Part shown: positions 9,024 through 18,344 of the stretch, piece after piece
How the letters are laid out: each line of letters opens with the position of its first letter
How positions within the stretch are numbered: position 1 is the first letter of the stretch
Origin: Bacillus sp. P14.5
GTDB lineage: Bacteria; Bacillota; Bacilli; Bacillales; Bacillaceae_B
Assembly: GCF_003316765.1 (NCBI RefSeq)
Contig: NZ_NIJF01000067.1
Location: 40,988 to 104,987 of the forward strand
Length of the DNA stretch: 64,000 nt
Direction: 5' to 3'
Notes under the pieces: model-generated
What the model was told of the DNA's origin: nothing
The model's database searches: none
The model's input: only the letters and a program-made list of their open reading frames with translations
Program-made: the position numbers and the translations under genes

Positions 9024-9143
9024 TTAGCTTACATAAGCTGCACCAACAATAATTAATAGAATGAACAGAACCACAATCAGCACAAAGCTTCCGCCATAGC
9101 CGTTTCCGCCGCCATAGCCATATCCTCCGCCGTAACCGTACAT
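9024..9143 (-). CDS. YjcZ family small sporulation peptide
   Basis: 39 residues: a Gly/Tyr-rich half ([18 protein letters not shown]) followed by one hydrophobic helix ([20 protein letters not shown]). This is the YjcZ/TIGR01732 pattern of tiny sporulation-associated membrane peptides, often in several copies per Bacillus genome. The ATG follows AAGGAGGTGGTACTGT. Confidence 0.88.
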   Translation of the reverse strand: MYGYGGGYGYGGGNGYGGSFVLIVVLFILLIIVGAAYVS

Positions 9144-9225
9144 ACAGTACCACCTCCTTGTACAATGGTTAATATACTGTATGCCGCCCTTGGCTGATTG
9201 ACTGTGAAAACGCCCTTAAATAATA

Positions 9226-9254
9226 AAAACAGGCCTCCAGTGAAGACCTGTTTT
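9226..9254 (-). terminator. Terminator of the BCCT transporter gene
   Basis: AAAACAGG and CCTGTTTT arms around a 13-nt interior sit four bases past the stop codon, with T residues on the minus strand. Confidence 0.7.
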
Positions 9255-9258
9255 CTCT

Positions 9259-10782
9259 TTATCGAACTTTATTGCGCGGTTTTGGTTTAAGATACAATCC
9301 CAATTCTTTCTTTTCTTTTGAAAGCGCCCGATAAAGGGAAACCATCATCAGAATCATAATCATCGAGAAAGGAAATGCTGCGATAATCAAAGCATTCTGC
9401 AATGCTTGCAGCCCTCCGCTGTACATAAGAATCAATGCTACGGTCGACTGGGCAATTCCCCACGTCAGCTTTACCGTATTCGGCGGTGTTAATGAACCGT
9501 AGGTTGTCTGCATCCCAAGGACAAAAGTCGCAGAATCAGCAGATGTAATAAAGAATGTGCTGACAAGAATAACGGCAATTATCGAGAGAACAGCAGATAA
9601 CGGAACCTGATTAAACACGGCAAACAAAACTTCCTCCGTGGCATAAGCAGCCAAGTCCACAGCGCCTGATTGCTGTATATCAATCGCGGAAGTTCCGAAA
9701 ACCGAGAACCAGATCAAACTGACCAATGATGGCAGCATTAATACTCCAAACAGGAATTCACGAATGGTTCTTCCTCGTGAGACCCTTGCGATAAAGATCC
9801 CAACGAATGGAGACCATGATATCCACCATGCCCAGTAGAATATAGTCCAACCATTAATCCATGTTTGGTGATCCTCATTCAGCGGTGCGATCCGGAAGGA
9901 CATCCTGACTAAGTTTTGAACATAAGCGCCAAGTGTATCGGTGAATAAATTCAAGATGAGCAATGTCGGACCGACGATGAACATAATAACTAGTAAGGCC
10001 AGTGCGAGAATCATATTGGTGTTACTCAAATATTTAATTCCTTTACTCAAACCAGACCAGGCAGAAATCATGAAAAGGACTGTTACAACAGCGATAATAA
10101 CAAATTGCACAAAGAAGTTATTCGGAATGCCCAGCAGATAGGACAGCCCTCCATTAATCTGTGCAGCACCGAAACCTAGTGTCGTGGCAACACCCACAAC
10201 CGTAGCGAATACTGCCAGTACATCAACCACGACACCCAGAGGACCTTTCATTAGATCACCGAACAAAGGTTTCAATGTGGCGGACACCAGTCCAGGCTCC
10301 CCTTTTCTAAATTGGAAGTAAGCCAGGGAAAGTGCTACCAGGGCATAAATCGCCCAAGCATGGACTCCCCAGTGGAAGAAGGTATGGCGCATTCCCTCTT
10401 TAACCGCTTCATTTGATCCTCCTTCTGCCAATGGAGGTGAAATAAAGTGAGAAAGCGGTTCAGCAGCTCCCCAGAAAACAAGCCCTATACCCATTCCCGC
10501 GCTGAAAAGCATAGCGAACCAGGTAGTTGTACTATATTCCGGTTTTTCATCCGGTTTCCCAAGACGAATTGTACCGATAGGACTGATAATAAGAAAGACA
10601 CAAAAAATTACGATCGTAGTGACGAGTATCAGATAGTACCAGCCAAAGTTCGTGCTGATGAAGGTTTGAACACGCCCTGTGAAATTCTCAAAGCTTTCAG
10701 GTAAAAAAGCCCCGAAAACCAGTGCAGCCAATACAATGGCCACTGTGATCCAAAATACACTTGATATTTTTTTCATCATCAT
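9259..10782 (-). CDS. opuD: BCCT family glycine betaine/choline-type transporter
   Basis: 507 residues with about 12 membrane helices. It has the BCCT signatures [33 protein letters not shown], and the Trp-rich substrate segment [21 protein letters not shown] followed by RGRTIREF. It most resembles OpuD/BetL-type sodium-coupled betaine uptake systems used in osmoprotection; substrate is inferred from the family. Three tandem ATGs stand at the start after AAAGGGGA, so the exact start is uncertain by two codons. Single gene with its own terminator. Confidence 0.92.
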   Translation of the reverse strand: MMMKKISSVFWITVAIVLAALVFGAFLPESFENFTGRVQTFISTNFGWYYLILVTTIVIFCVFLIISPIGTIRLGKPDEKPEYSTTTWFAMLFSAGMGIGLVFWGAAEPLSHFISPPLAEGGSNEAVKEGMRHTFFHWGVHAWAIYALVALSLAYFQFRKGEPGLVSATLKPLFGDLMKGPLGVVVDVLAVFATVVGVATTLGFGAAQINGGLSYLLGIPNNFFVQFVIIAVVTVLFMISAWSGLSKGIKYLSNTNMILALALLVIMFIVGPTLLILNLFTDTLGAYVQNLVRMSFRIAPLNEDHQTWINGWTIFYWAWWISWSPFVGIFIARVSRGRTIREFLFGVLMLPSLVSLIWFSVFGTSAIDIQQSGAVDLAAYATEEVLFAVFNQVPLSAVLSIIAVILVSTFFITSADSATFVLGMQTTYGSLTPPNTVKLTWGIAQSTVALILMYSGGLQALQNALIIAAFPFSMIMILMMVSLYRALSKEKKELGLYLKPKPRNKVR

Positions 10783-11087
10783 TCCCCTTTCATATGTAAT
10801 TGTCAGTTTCAGTTGTTCTCTTTACATGTATTAACCTAGCTTCCGCTCTTTAAAACAACATTCTAAACCTTAACAGATTGATACACCCTATTCAACCAAT
10901 AAGCCTTTTTCAGATATTTCCCTCAAAAAAGCTTCCTTTAAATTTATGAATGCAATGAGTATTTTCTCCTTTAAAATCAAATTGATACCTTAGAATATAT
11001 ACCTGGAGTTATTTCAATACATGAATGAATCTCATTGCACATACAAAAGCTAATAAAGATCAAAAAAGTATATAAGGAGGAAAAAAC
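10783..11087. other. Divergent intergenic region
   Basis: A/T-rich gap between two divergent genes. It should hold promoters for both; I see no certain motif and no ORF. Confidence 0.4.
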
Positions 11088-11207
11088 ATGAGCAGACAAA
11101 ACCAACCCTCTCAACACCAAGCTGCAAAAGAATTGGCAGAAAGACAAATGAGCGACAGAAAAGAAATTCAGTCCATCAAAAACCCGAACTCAAAACCTGG
11201 ACGTTAA
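11088..11207 (+). CDS. Small hydrophilic protein, unknown
   Basis: 39 residues (MSRQNQPSQHQAAKELAERQ, ending NPNSKPGR), rich in Gln, Lys and Glu, without membrane segments. It has a strong TAAGGAGGAAAAAAC site and its own terminator, so it is very likely expressed. The composition resembles small spore or stress peptides, but I recognise no family. Confidence 0.65.
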   Translation: MSRQNQPSQHQAAKELAERQMSDRKEIQSIKNPNSKPGR

Positions 11208-11266
11208 TACGCTAAAGCGTTAAAAGAGACAGTCCTTCCCGGCACGTTTACGTTTGATATAAACAA

Positions 11267-11303
11267 GAAAACCACTCATCTTCTAAGATAAGTGGTTTTC
11301 TGT
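11267..11303 (+). terminator. Terminator after the 39-residue gene
   Basis: GAAAACCACT and AGTGGTTTTC arms form a perfect 10-bp stem followed by TGTTCTTCTTTT. Confidence 0.8.
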
Positions 11304-11312
11304 TCTTCTTTT

Positions 11313-11490
11313 GAGCTGCTTTCGCATATCTTTCTGCTTGGGGAAAAAATTCCTGAGCCGGATTACTCCCCCGGTTACCCTTGCTAATAGGAGGAAACAG
11401 CTCTTATCTTTCTAGCTTCAAAAAATAACTGGTGAATTATAGCGTTAGCTTAAGAATTACAGAAAAAACAACAGAGTTTATGTTAGAACC
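11313..11490 (-). repeat. Diverged copy of the GGCT/AGCC short element
   Basis: It has GAGCTGCTTTCGCATATCTT at one end, the inner GAGCCGGATT and GGAAACAGCTCTT blocks, and AACAGAGTTTATGTTAGAACC at the other end. Order and orientation match the reverse of the copy at 48742-48929. It ends five bases before the stop of the next gene. Confidence 0.6.
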
Positions 11491-11494
11491 CCTA

Positions 11495-12070
11495 TTATTC
11501 AATAACTTGTACTTTTATACTTTTCACACCATATTCCAGCGCTTCCTCACGTGAAGGTATGAAGATATCGATCCTGTTTCCTTTAATCGCACTTCCTGTA
11601 TCTTCCGCAGTGGCGTACCCAAATCCTTCAACATACACTTTTGATCCTAACGGGATGACTGCCGGGTCAACAGCTATGACTTTTTCATCCGGATTAGCAC
11701 GTAAATCAACACCTGTTTTGGTAATTCCAATGCATCCTTCACAATAGGCGGTATAGGCAGTAGCTTTAACATCTACTTCCTTGATAATATTTTTTTCATT
11801 CTTCTCTTGTGATCCATCAGATTCTTCAGATTGTTTTGGACTTATTGCTTCTTTCCCTTTATGGATAAGCTGCTGCCTTGTTTCTACGGTTAAAACAGCT
11901 TCCTCATGTTTGGAAGCCAAATTCCATAACATATCTCCCTCGGTAATATTATGATAGCTTTCTACAGTAACGCCTGATTCAGATTCACTATTTTTTTCTG
12001 CCTGAACAGCTATAGTATAAATTCCAAATACAAATAGAGTTAGTATTAATAGTAATAAATGCTTTTTCAA
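11495..12070 (-). CDS. Secreted 3D-domain protein
   Basis: 191 residues. A signal peptide (KKHLLLLILTLFVFGIYTIAVQA) is followed by a degenerate LysM-like stretch (ITEGDMLWNLASKHEEAV) and a C-terminal 3D domain. The 3D block has VKATAYTAYCEGCIGITKTG, VIAVDPAVIPLGSKVYVEG, ATAEDTGSAIKGNRIDIFIP, with the three conserved Asp residues. 3D domains are found in YocH, YabE and MltA-type wall enzymes. It is a shorter paralogue of the gene at 13397. Likely a wall-active autolysin-like protein. Confidence 0.85.
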   Translation of the reverse strand: MKKHLLLLILTLFVFGIYTIAVQAEKNSESESGVTVESYHNITEGDMLWNLASKHEEAVLTVETRQQLIHKGKEAISPKQSEESDGSQEKNEKNIIKEVDVKATAYTAYCEGCIGITKTGVDLRANPDEKVIAVDPAVIPLGSKVYVEGFGYATAEDTGSAIKGNRIDIFIPSREEALEYGVKSIKVQVIE

Positions 12071-12378
12071 GTTGATTCCTCCCTTAAGTCCGTAAAGACC
12101 AACAGAGGAAATAGTAACATAGACTCATCTCACAGCGGTGACAAAATAATGATGAAATCATTACATTTCATTACAACCTGTAAAGATTCAGGAAGATTTT
12201 CACTCACTGTCCAAAATGAAGAACCTTCTCACTTTTTTTCCACTACTATTCCTATTTATTTGGAAAAATGTTTATCGCTCTTCATTTACAAATAAATAGA
12301 AACTAACTGATATCTAGAAATTCCCAGGTCTGCACCAATTTAATTATGAAAAAAACACTTCATAAGGAGAATACACAG
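12071..12378. other. Divergent gap
   Basis: Promoter region of the 3D gene and of the VLRF1-like fragment. TTACATTTCATTACA repeats a short motif near 12160; otherwise nothing supported. Confidence 0.35.
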
Positions 12379-12719
12379 ATGATATTCAGAAAAAGAATAA
12401 GTAAGTTGGAAAAAGAATGGCAAAGGCATGCAGGACCGCAGCCTGCCAATATCTACTTCGGTAGCAACGGAGGAAGTGCCACCCAGGATGACCACTTCCG
12501 GCAGAGGGTTGAAGCGAATCAAAAACGCTGTTTCAAAAGCTTTGGAAGCAAGCTGGATAAAGTGGCTGCTGATCGAAAATGGGATAAAATCTTAGTTCTT
12601 GGTGACAAAGGAACTGACCATATGCTAAATGAAAATATGAGCAAAGAGGTAGACGGGGTTATCCAAAAAAACTTCTAAACGAAAAAGAAGAAAAAGTTCT
12701 GGAGGAAGTATTTTCATAA
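12379..12719 (+). CDS. C-terminal part of a VLRF1-type release-factor-like protein, frame-interrupted
   Basis: The product (KLEKEWQRHAGPQPANIYFG, HFRQRVEANQKRCFKSFGSK, ADRKWDKILVLGDKGTDHML) resembles the C-terminal half of Bacillus VLRF1/aeRF1-type proteins. The N-terminal VLRF1 half is not upstream, so this is a truncated relic or a short variant. The ATG at 12379 follows AAGGAG at good spacing; another ATG lies at 12346. The literal frame stops at 12678. Adding one A to the seven-A run 12665-12671 extends it to 12719 with LLNEKEEKVLEEVFS, a more natural end just before the terminator. Family call is from memory. Confidence 0.5.
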
Positions 12720-12775
12720 TGAAGGCTTTGTTCGTAAACCTTTTTGAAATTTAACATGATACCGAAGAATTTAGT

Positions 12776-12806
12776 AAAAAGGAAAGGCGCTACGCCTTTC
12801 CTTTTT
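12776..12806 (+). terminator. Terminator after the VLRF1-like fragment
   Basis: GGAAAGGCG-CTA-CGCCTTTCC with A-rich 5' and T-rich 3' flanks. Confidence 0.85.
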
Positions 12807-12965
12807 ATTTAAAGAAACAATCTCAATAGGGAATCTCTCTTTCTAAAAGAATCTCTGAATTAAGCAGCATTAGTTACAGGAGGAACAATTCAAAATTACC
12901 TTTGGTTTGCTATCCCCTGCAAAAAACCTCTCTTACCGGCCACGGACTAAAAGAGCCACTGATTG

Positions 12966-13353
12966 ATTTCATCAGCAATTTATCTCTAATGGAAAAAATT
13001 TAATAAATAAGGGGAGAAATTCCGCTTATTTTAAAAAGAGCACCAGAAACAGCTAATTTAGGCGGAGGTATTCCGCTTATTTGCTAAAAATATATTACAA
13101 TTGGTCCATTTATTTTAGCTGTGCTTAATCGGAAAATTTCCGCTTATATACCCCATATCGAATGCAATTTCGCAGCTTAGCCGGAAAAATTCCGCTAATT
13201 TTAGATTATCCATGTGCTTCAAAGGTACCCCCACTGCTTGAAGTGGAAGAAGTTTTACGGAAATCTGTTTATCCCATTATGGAGGGAGTTCTTCTATTCC
13301 TCGCTATAAGCTCGCTGGAACCACCGGAATAACCAGGGTTTTCAAGACCATTA
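12966..13353 (+). repeat. CCGCTTAT tandem-hairpin repeat, copy 1
   Basis: An intergenic block of about 390 bp with four units like AAGCGGA-GAAA-TTCCGCTT (ends near 13030, 13080, 13155, 13200), then a conserved tail with GTGCTTCAAAGGTA, CTTGAAGTGGAAGAAG and CTCGCTATAAGCTCGCTGGAA. The same order recurs at 30400-30980 and 59725-60047. All three copies lie between convergent genes. Confidence 0.8.
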
Positions 13354-13358
13354 AAAAA

Positions 13359-13384
13359 GAAGCAAAGGCAGCAGCCTTTGCTTC
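13359..13384 (-). terminator. Terminator of the LysM-3D gene
   Basis: GAAGCAAAGGC and GCCTTTGCTTC form an 11-bp stem, with a T-run on the minus strand. Confidence 0.85.
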
Positions 13385-13396
13385 TTACTTTATTGA

Positions 13397-14230
13397 TTAA
13401 TCAAGAATTGTAACTTTTACTGAACGTACTCCCCAATCAAGGGCATCTTGTCTTTCAGGGATAAATACGTCAATTTTATTACCTTTAATTGCTCCGCCAA
13501 TATCTTGGGCAGTCGCATAGCCATATCCTTCAACATAGACTTCAGTACCAAGCGGAATAACATTAGGGTCTACCGCAATGACTTTCGCGTCTGGATTAGC
13601 ATTCAGGTCGACACCAGTCTTGGTAACACCTGAACATCCAATACAATCAGCCGTATAGGCTGTTGCAGAAACAGTGATGGCATTTGCTTCTTCCTGGGTT
13701 GGCTGAGTATTCACAGGAGTTTCAGCCGGCTGTGCGGGAACAGTTTCCTGTACTTCAGCAGGTTCAGCAGCTGCAGTTTCTTGCGCTGCAGGCTCAGTTT
13801 TAGACTCTTCTGCTGGAGCTTGCTCTGGGGAAGAAGCTTGTTCCTGCTTATTAACAAGAGTAGCTACTCCACGGTTGTCCAAATCAATGACAAGGTTTTG
13901 ACCTGGGTGAATTATATCTGAATTCAGTGAATTGGTATTCATAAGTCCATCCACTGATACGCCGTAATATTTAGCAATTCCCCATAAGGTATCTCCAGAC
14001 TCTACTGTATAATTTTCAGTAGATGATACTCTCAATTGTTGATTAGGGAAAATTAAATCGGAGTTTAAGTTATTCCATCTTAGAAGATCCTCAACAGATG
14101 TACCATATTCTTTTGATAACCCCCAAAGAGTATCGCCCTTCTTAACTTCTACATTTTCCGCAGAGGCACCTGCGCCCATTGTTAGAGTTAAACTTGCTGC
14201 CGTTGCAAGAGTGATAACTGTTTTCTTCAT
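13397..14230 (-). CDS. LysM-LysM-3D secreted wall protein (YocH-like)
   Basis: 277 residues. Signal peptide (to about residue 24, GAGASAENV), LysM 1 at about 26-69 (VKKGDTLWGLSKEYGTSVED), LysM 2 at about 73-117 (VESGDTLWGIAKYYGVSVDG), a Pro/Glu/Ala/Thr-rich linker, and a C-terminal 3D domain (VSATAYTADCIGCSGVTKTG, VIAVDPNVIPLGTEVYVEG, IKGNKIDVFIP). This is the layout of B. subtilis YocH, a WalR-regulated muropeptide-type wall hydrolase. LysM domains bind peptidoglycan. Function by homology. Confidence 0.92.
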   Translation of the reverse strand: MKKTVITLATAASLTLTMGAGASAENVEVKKGDTLWGLSKEYGTSVEDLLRWNNLNSDLIFPNQQLRVSSTENYTVESGDTLWGIAKYYGVSVDGLMNTNSLNSDIIHPGQNLVIDLDNRGVATLVNKQEQASSPEQAPAEESKTEPAAQETAAAEPAEVQETVPAQPAETPVNTQPTQEEANAITVSATAYTADCIGCSGVTKTGVDLNANPDAKVIAVDPNVIPLGTEVYVEGYGYATAQDIGGAIKGNKIDVFIPERQDALDWGVRSVKVTILD

Positions 14231-14662
14231 TCTAGTAATCCTCTCCTTTGTTAGTAAGTGGTACGATATCTTTACTCACATTCTTCATGCTAACACAGGA
14301 GTAATACAGTACAATTACGAGAGTATAATAGAGTCACTACATTTGTGTTTCACCATTGTAATGGGATTTTATTCCTAGGTATGAATGAAATGGTATCTTT
14401 ATAGAGTGGTTTTAATATGCAGGTTTAGGGAGGGAGTGGGAATGGTATATAAATACGTTGCTAACCTCTATAATACTCCGATTCTGATGCCTATTCAATA
14501 GTAGTAAGGAAATTTCTTAATAAGATTAAGGAAATTGGGTTGCTTAAAATGAAAGTATTAGTTCTTATCAAAAGTGTGGGGAGATGCGCCCTCTCAGCCG
14601 AGCTTCCATGTAGACATTCTATTAAAAGCTTTTTATGGACTAAATAAACCTCAAAATAAAAC
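14231..14662. other. Gap upstream of the LysM-3D gene
   Basis: No supported ORF. The part next to 14230 should hold the promoter and leader of the wall gene; the rest shows no clear repeat. Confidence 0.4.
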
Positions 14663-14692
14663 GAACAGCCTGTGAATTCTCACAGGCTGTTC
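14663..14692 (-). terminator. Terminator of map
   Basis: GAACAGCCTGTGA and TCACAGGCTGTTC form a perfect 13-bp stem with a 4-nt loop, 26 bp after the stop. Confidence 0.85.
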
Positions 14693-14718
14693 ATGAAAAT
14701 CAGATCTAAAAGGGGTTC

Positions 14719-15471
14719 TCACTCAGCTCCAAGGGTCAATATGATGGGCTCCCCTTTAGTCACCACAATGGTATGCTCAATCTGGGCTACATAACTTTTA
14801 TCTTCTGTAACGAATGTCCACCCATCATCCTCCTGGACAATTTCTTCAGCATTTGTAGATACGAAAGGTTCGAAGGCGATTACCATTCCATCTGCAAGAA
14901 GACCGTTATCCCATGGATCAAAATAATTCATGATATGGGACGGTTCTTCATGAAGAGACTTTCCAACTCCATGTCCTGTGAGGTTCTTGATGACTGTATA
15001 GCCGTTTCTCCGTGCCTCATTATGGACAGCCTTACCGATTCCGTTTAATTTAGAACCTGCTTTTATCTTTTTAAGTCCAGCGTCAAATGACTTCTTGACG
15101 GCTTCACATAAATCCTGAAGCTTTTCACTGCCTTCCCCTATAACAAAAGAGATACCTGTATCAGCATAAAATCCATTCTTTGAACCGGAAACATCAATAT
15201 TAATGAGATCGCCTTCCTTAATCACCCGGTCACCAGGGATTCCATGAGCAACTTCTTCATTAATGCTGATACAGGTAAAGCCAGGAAAATCATACTCTTG
15301 TTTTGGAGCAGAAATGGCACCATGCTTTTCGAAAAGCGTCGCTCCCAGGTTATCCAGCTCTTTTGTAGTCATTCCGGGCTTTGCGGCATTTTTCATGTCA
15401 TCCCTGATGGATGCGACTACCTTCCCAATCTCTCTCATGGCTTGTAACTCTTGATCGTTTTTAATAATCAT
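14719..15471 (-). CDS. map: Type I methionine aminopeptidase
   Basis: Removes the initiator Met from nascent proteins. 250 residues with the metal ligands of the pita-bread fold: Asp in GDLINIDVSG, Asp in NGFYADTGISFV, His in LTGHGVGKSLHE, Glu in VIAFEPFVST and Glu in VAQIEHTIVV. HGIPGDRVI and EEVAHG fit type Ia enzymes. Closest in layout to the accessory MapB (YflG) of B. subtilis, since it is not beside adk/infA. Single gene with its own terminator. Confidence 0.93.
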   Translation of the reverse strand: MIIKNDQELQAMREIGKVVASIRDDMKNAAKPGMTTKELDNLGATLFEKHGAISAPKQEYDFPGFTCISINEEVAHGIPGDRVIKEGDLINIDVSGSKNGFYADTGISFVIGEGSEKLQDLCEAVKKSFDAGLKKIKAGSKLNGIGKAVHNEARRNGYTVIKNLTGHGVGKSLHEEPSHIMNYFDPWDNGLLADGMVIAFEPFVSTNAEEIVQEDDGWTFVTEDKSYVAQIEHTIVVTKGEPIILTLGAE

Positions 15472-15556
15472 CGAAATCTTCCTTCTTTTATAGTTTTCTG
15501 TTTATATTATACAGATTAAAGCAAAAATGAGAAGAAAATTACCCTCTAAATATGAA

Positions 15557-16828
15557 TCAGTTTATAGCACTTTGAAGTTCAGTTATTTTATCGTCCAGGA
15601 ATTTCAAATCCCACTCTTGCAATTCTTCTTTATCGATGTTCTGAAGAATATATTTATGAAAACTGTATACAGTTTCCTGCCTTCCTTCCGGCATCTCCTT
15701 TTGTATAATGACCATTGCTTCAAGGAGAGCGAGAATGACTGAAATATCCTGATCTGCATAATGTACAATTTGATAAAAGGATTTATACAGTAATTCTTCA
15801 AAGACGAAAAATGGTATTCTAACCCGCTGCTTGTTTTCCTTGTCCATCATCGTCAAATGACCGTCATTCAATTCCGCGGTTTCTCCCAGCAATACTCCTA
15901 AATACCGAATACAATCCCTCGCTGTATTGGGATCATTAATGGAAGGGGATACAGCCCGCACAGCTATCTCGGAAATCCTCTGCAGAGAGAACTCCAAGTC
16001 ATACTTCCCCATCCTCTCGCTGCCGAAGGATAAGTATTCCGATAAATCGCCACTGCTTTCTTTTTGACTGTATATGGTGTAAAGGTGCTGTCCTTTTCTG
16101 ATGAACATCCCTACTTTAATCTCAAAATCAATAAAGAAATCGTTAGCAGCTGTGCATTCCAATAAACCCTCAAAATCGACAAATTGGAGAAAGCCGCTTT
16201 CCTGGCTGCAGACTTCTTTCTTGTTCAAAAACCTGCCATGGTCCATCATTTGTTCTTGAACAACGTTATTCTTTTGCAGCTCTTTATAGAACTTCACTAT
16301 TTTCATCGCATCTCTTTCCAGCCTTCCGATTAAACTGCTGATCTGAATCGAAGTAGCCACATGATGGATGAAATAAGCAAAGTATGCAAGACATACAATG
16401 GCATACACCACGCCAAAAAACGCAGCAATAACCAAATCCTCATTAGGTGTGTTCCTCATGAACAGCAATGTGATTATGGAGTAAATGAAGCCACCCATGA
16501 AAATACCCAGTCCCCTGACAGTCTTCTTGTCATTCACAAAATGTTTGAGGGCTCTTGGTGAGAATTGAGAAGAGTAAGTAGTCAAAACAACCATCACTGT
16601 AGAAAAAGTAAAGGTGGTCATCGTTAAAAGCGATCCTGCTATTGTGCTTAACACCGTTTGTGCAAGATCAACTTTCGTCAGCATAAATGCGGGCAGGTAT
16701 TCTTTCATCGAAGCGGCCCAGTAGTAATCAACTACTATCGTGACTACTGCCATAATCAATGACAATAGACTATAAAGTGATGGCACAAACCAGATTCGAT
16801 CCTTCAAGTTAATCAAAAAGCTTTTCAA
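15557..16828 (-). CDS. DUF2254 membrane protein
   Basis: 423 residues. Four membrane helices in the first 165 residues, including the family hallmark LSTIAGSLLTMTTFTFSTVMVVLTTYSSQFSPR, followed by a soluble part with AVRAVSPSINDPNTARDCI, also typical of DUF2254. Function is unknown; related to predicted membrane channels or sensors. The start is a TTG at 16828, preceded by GAGAGGAAGTGATTAG. Confidence 0.88.
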   Translation of the reverse strand: MKSFLINLKDRIWFVPSLYSLLSLIMAVVTIVVDYYWAASMKEYLPAFMLTKVDLAQTVLSTIAGSLLTMTTFTFSTVMVVLTTYSSQFSPRALKHFVNDKKTVRGLGIFMGGFIYSIITLLFMRNTPNEDLVIAAFFGVVYAIVCLAYFAYFIHHVATSIQISSLIGRLERDAMKIVKFYKELQKNNVVQEQMMDHGRFLNKKEVCSQESGFLQFVDFEGLLECTAANDFFIDFEIKVGMFIRKGQHLYTIYSQKESSGDLSEYLSFGSERMGKYDLEFSLQRISEIAVRAVSPSINDPNTARDCIRYLGVLLGETAELNDGHLTMMDKENKQRVRIPFFVFEELLYKSFYQIVHYADQDISVILALLEAMVIIQKEMPEGRQETVYSFHKYILQNIDKEELQEWDLKFLDDKITELQSAIN

Positions 16829-16892
16829 CTAATCACTTCCTCTCGCATTTCAAGAGTTCAATTATGTCATATTCACGGTAAAAACAAAATAA

Positions 16893-16918
16893 GAAAAACC
16901 GGCCTCAATAGCCGGCTT
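16893..16918 (-). terminator. Terminator of the PfpI-family gene
   Basis: An AAACCGGC/GCCGGCTT-type stem around CTCAATA, 14 bp past the stop codon. Confidence 0.7.
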
Positions 16919-16932
16919 ATCCTTTATTTATT

Positions 16933-17595
16933 CTATTGAAGCTGTTCAACAAAAGCTTTTGCGGTGCTCAAACCGGATTGGGGATTTTGACCTGTGACAA
17001 AACCTGTATCCGACACTACATAGTCTGAAAACGCGCTTCCCTTTTGAAAGTCTGCCCCATTTTCCCTTAATCTGGATTCCATTAAGAAAGGCACCAATGA
17101 ATCCATATCGGACTGCTGTTCTTCCTCATTCGTAAAGCCGGTAATCTGTTTCCCTTCTACAAGATACCTGCCGGAAGATAACTTGACATCAACAAACCCT
17201 GCAGGTCCATGGCATACAGCACCAATCAGTTTGTTATTCTCTGCAAAATGTGTTAATGCCTGCTGCAACGCCGGATTACCTGGTAAATCAAACATAGTGC
17301 CATGTCCTCCAGGTAGAAAAATCGCATTATAATCATTTACATTTACTTGTGATAAAACCAACGTACTTTCCAGTTCATGAATGGCTCCTTCCCATTCATC
17401 CGGGGGCATCTCACCTTCGGTCACACTATTGGGATCAACTGGTACTCTTCCCCCTTTTATGCTGGCGACACTCACGCTGTACCCACTGCCTGTAAATTCA
17501 ACGTACGGCTCCGCGAATTCAGATAACCACAAGCCAGTTTGGTGATCTTTATCGATTTGTTCAGTATTTGTAAGGACCATTAATATCTTTTTCAT
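16933..17595 (-). CDS. DJ-1/PfpI family class I glutamine amidotransferase-like protein
   Basis: 220 residues, Hsp31/HchA-like subgroup. The nucleophile-elbow Cys is in KLIGAVCHGPAGFVDV, and the preceding YNAIFLPGGHGTMFDLPGN is a family hallmark. Members are chaperones, glyoxalases (methylglyoxal to lactate without glutathione) or deglycases; which applies here cannot be read from sequence. The start follows GAAGGAGGAATGATTCT. Cytosolic, no signal peptide. Confidence 0.9.
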   Translation of the reverse strand: MKKILMVLTNTEQIDKDHQTGLWLSEFAEPYVEFTGSGYSVSVASIKGGRVPVDPNSVTEGEMPPDEWEGAIHELESTLVLSQVNVNDYNAIFLPGGHGTMFDLPGNPALQQALTHFAENNKLIGAVCHGPAGFVDVKLSSGRYLVEGKQITGFTNEEEQQSDMDSLVPFLMESRLRENGADFQKGSAFSDYVVSDTGFVTGQNPQSGLSTAKAFVEQLQ

Positions 17596-17855
17596 AGAAT
17601 CATTCCTCCTTCGGTCTTGTTAACCTGTATTTATCCTTGGGAAAAGGGAGTTAAACAATATTAGGTTGACAAGTTTTTAATAATATTTTTCAACGCTTTT
17701 CATAAGGGTGTCTGCGAATAGATTGTTGTTTATACTCTCAACTAGTTAACCCTTTTCATACGACAGACTTAAGGAAAGCATATATACTTAAGGTTAATCA
17801 GGAAGCAGTTAACCGCTAAACAGAGCAATTTCAGAACAGAAAGGAGCTTTTTTAC

Positions 17856-18230
17856 ATGAATCAATTTGCTCGAATCCTTCTATTGTTTACTCTCATTCCT
17901 ATTGCGCTTTTGGCTTGCAGTTCCAGTAACCAGGAAGAACTGACGAATGAAAAAGCCAAGCAAATGATTGATGCCGGTGAGGTCGAAGTCATAGACGTCA
18001 GAAGCGAAGAAGAATATTCACAAGGACATTTACAACACAGCTTGTTGATTCCTTTAGATGATCTTCAAAACAGGTTGGATGAGCTGGATAAAAACCAACC
18101 CTATTTGGTAGTTTGCAGAACCGGTAATCGCTCTTCTCAAACAGCAGAAATATTGAAGAGCAATGGATTTACTTCTGTCTATAATCTAAAATCAGGACTA
18201 AGTGCATGGAGCTATCCCCTGGAAAGTTAA
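17856..18230 (+). CDS. Rhodanese-domain lipoprotein
   Basis: 124 residues. A lipoprotein signal (LLLFTLIPIALLAC, lipobox LLAC) precedes a single rhodanese domain with VEVIDVRSEEEYSQGHLQHS and the active-site loop VVCRTGNRSSQTA, Cys included. It should act outside the membrane in sulfur transfer or thiol redox chemistry. The start follows AAAGGAGCTTTTTTAC. Single gene with a terminator immediately after the stop. Confidence 0.92.
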   Translation: MNQFARILLLFTLIPIALLACSSSNQEELTNEKAKQMIDAGEVEVIDVRSEEEYSQGHLQHSLLIPLDDLQNRLDELDKNQPYLVVCRTGNRSSQTAEILKSNGFTSVYNLKSGLSAWSYPLES

Positions 18231-18271
18231 AGAGCCAGATGCTGAATGAAAATCAGCACCTGGCTCTTTTT
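18231..18271 (+). terminator. Terminator of the rhodanese gene
   Basis: AGAGCCAGATGCTGA pairs with TCAGCACCTGGCTCT, followed by TTTTCTT. Confidence 0.88.
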
Positions 18272-18344
18272 CTTATTATATATTCACCTATGTTAGTCAC
18301 GTCTCGTACCCGTTGCCAGAGCTGGACGCTTCAGTTTATGAGCT

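Noticed and set aside
12966..13353. CRISPR array
   Set aside because: The repeated CCGCTTAT units are short, imperfect palindromes with irregular spacing and no spacers; there are no cas genes.
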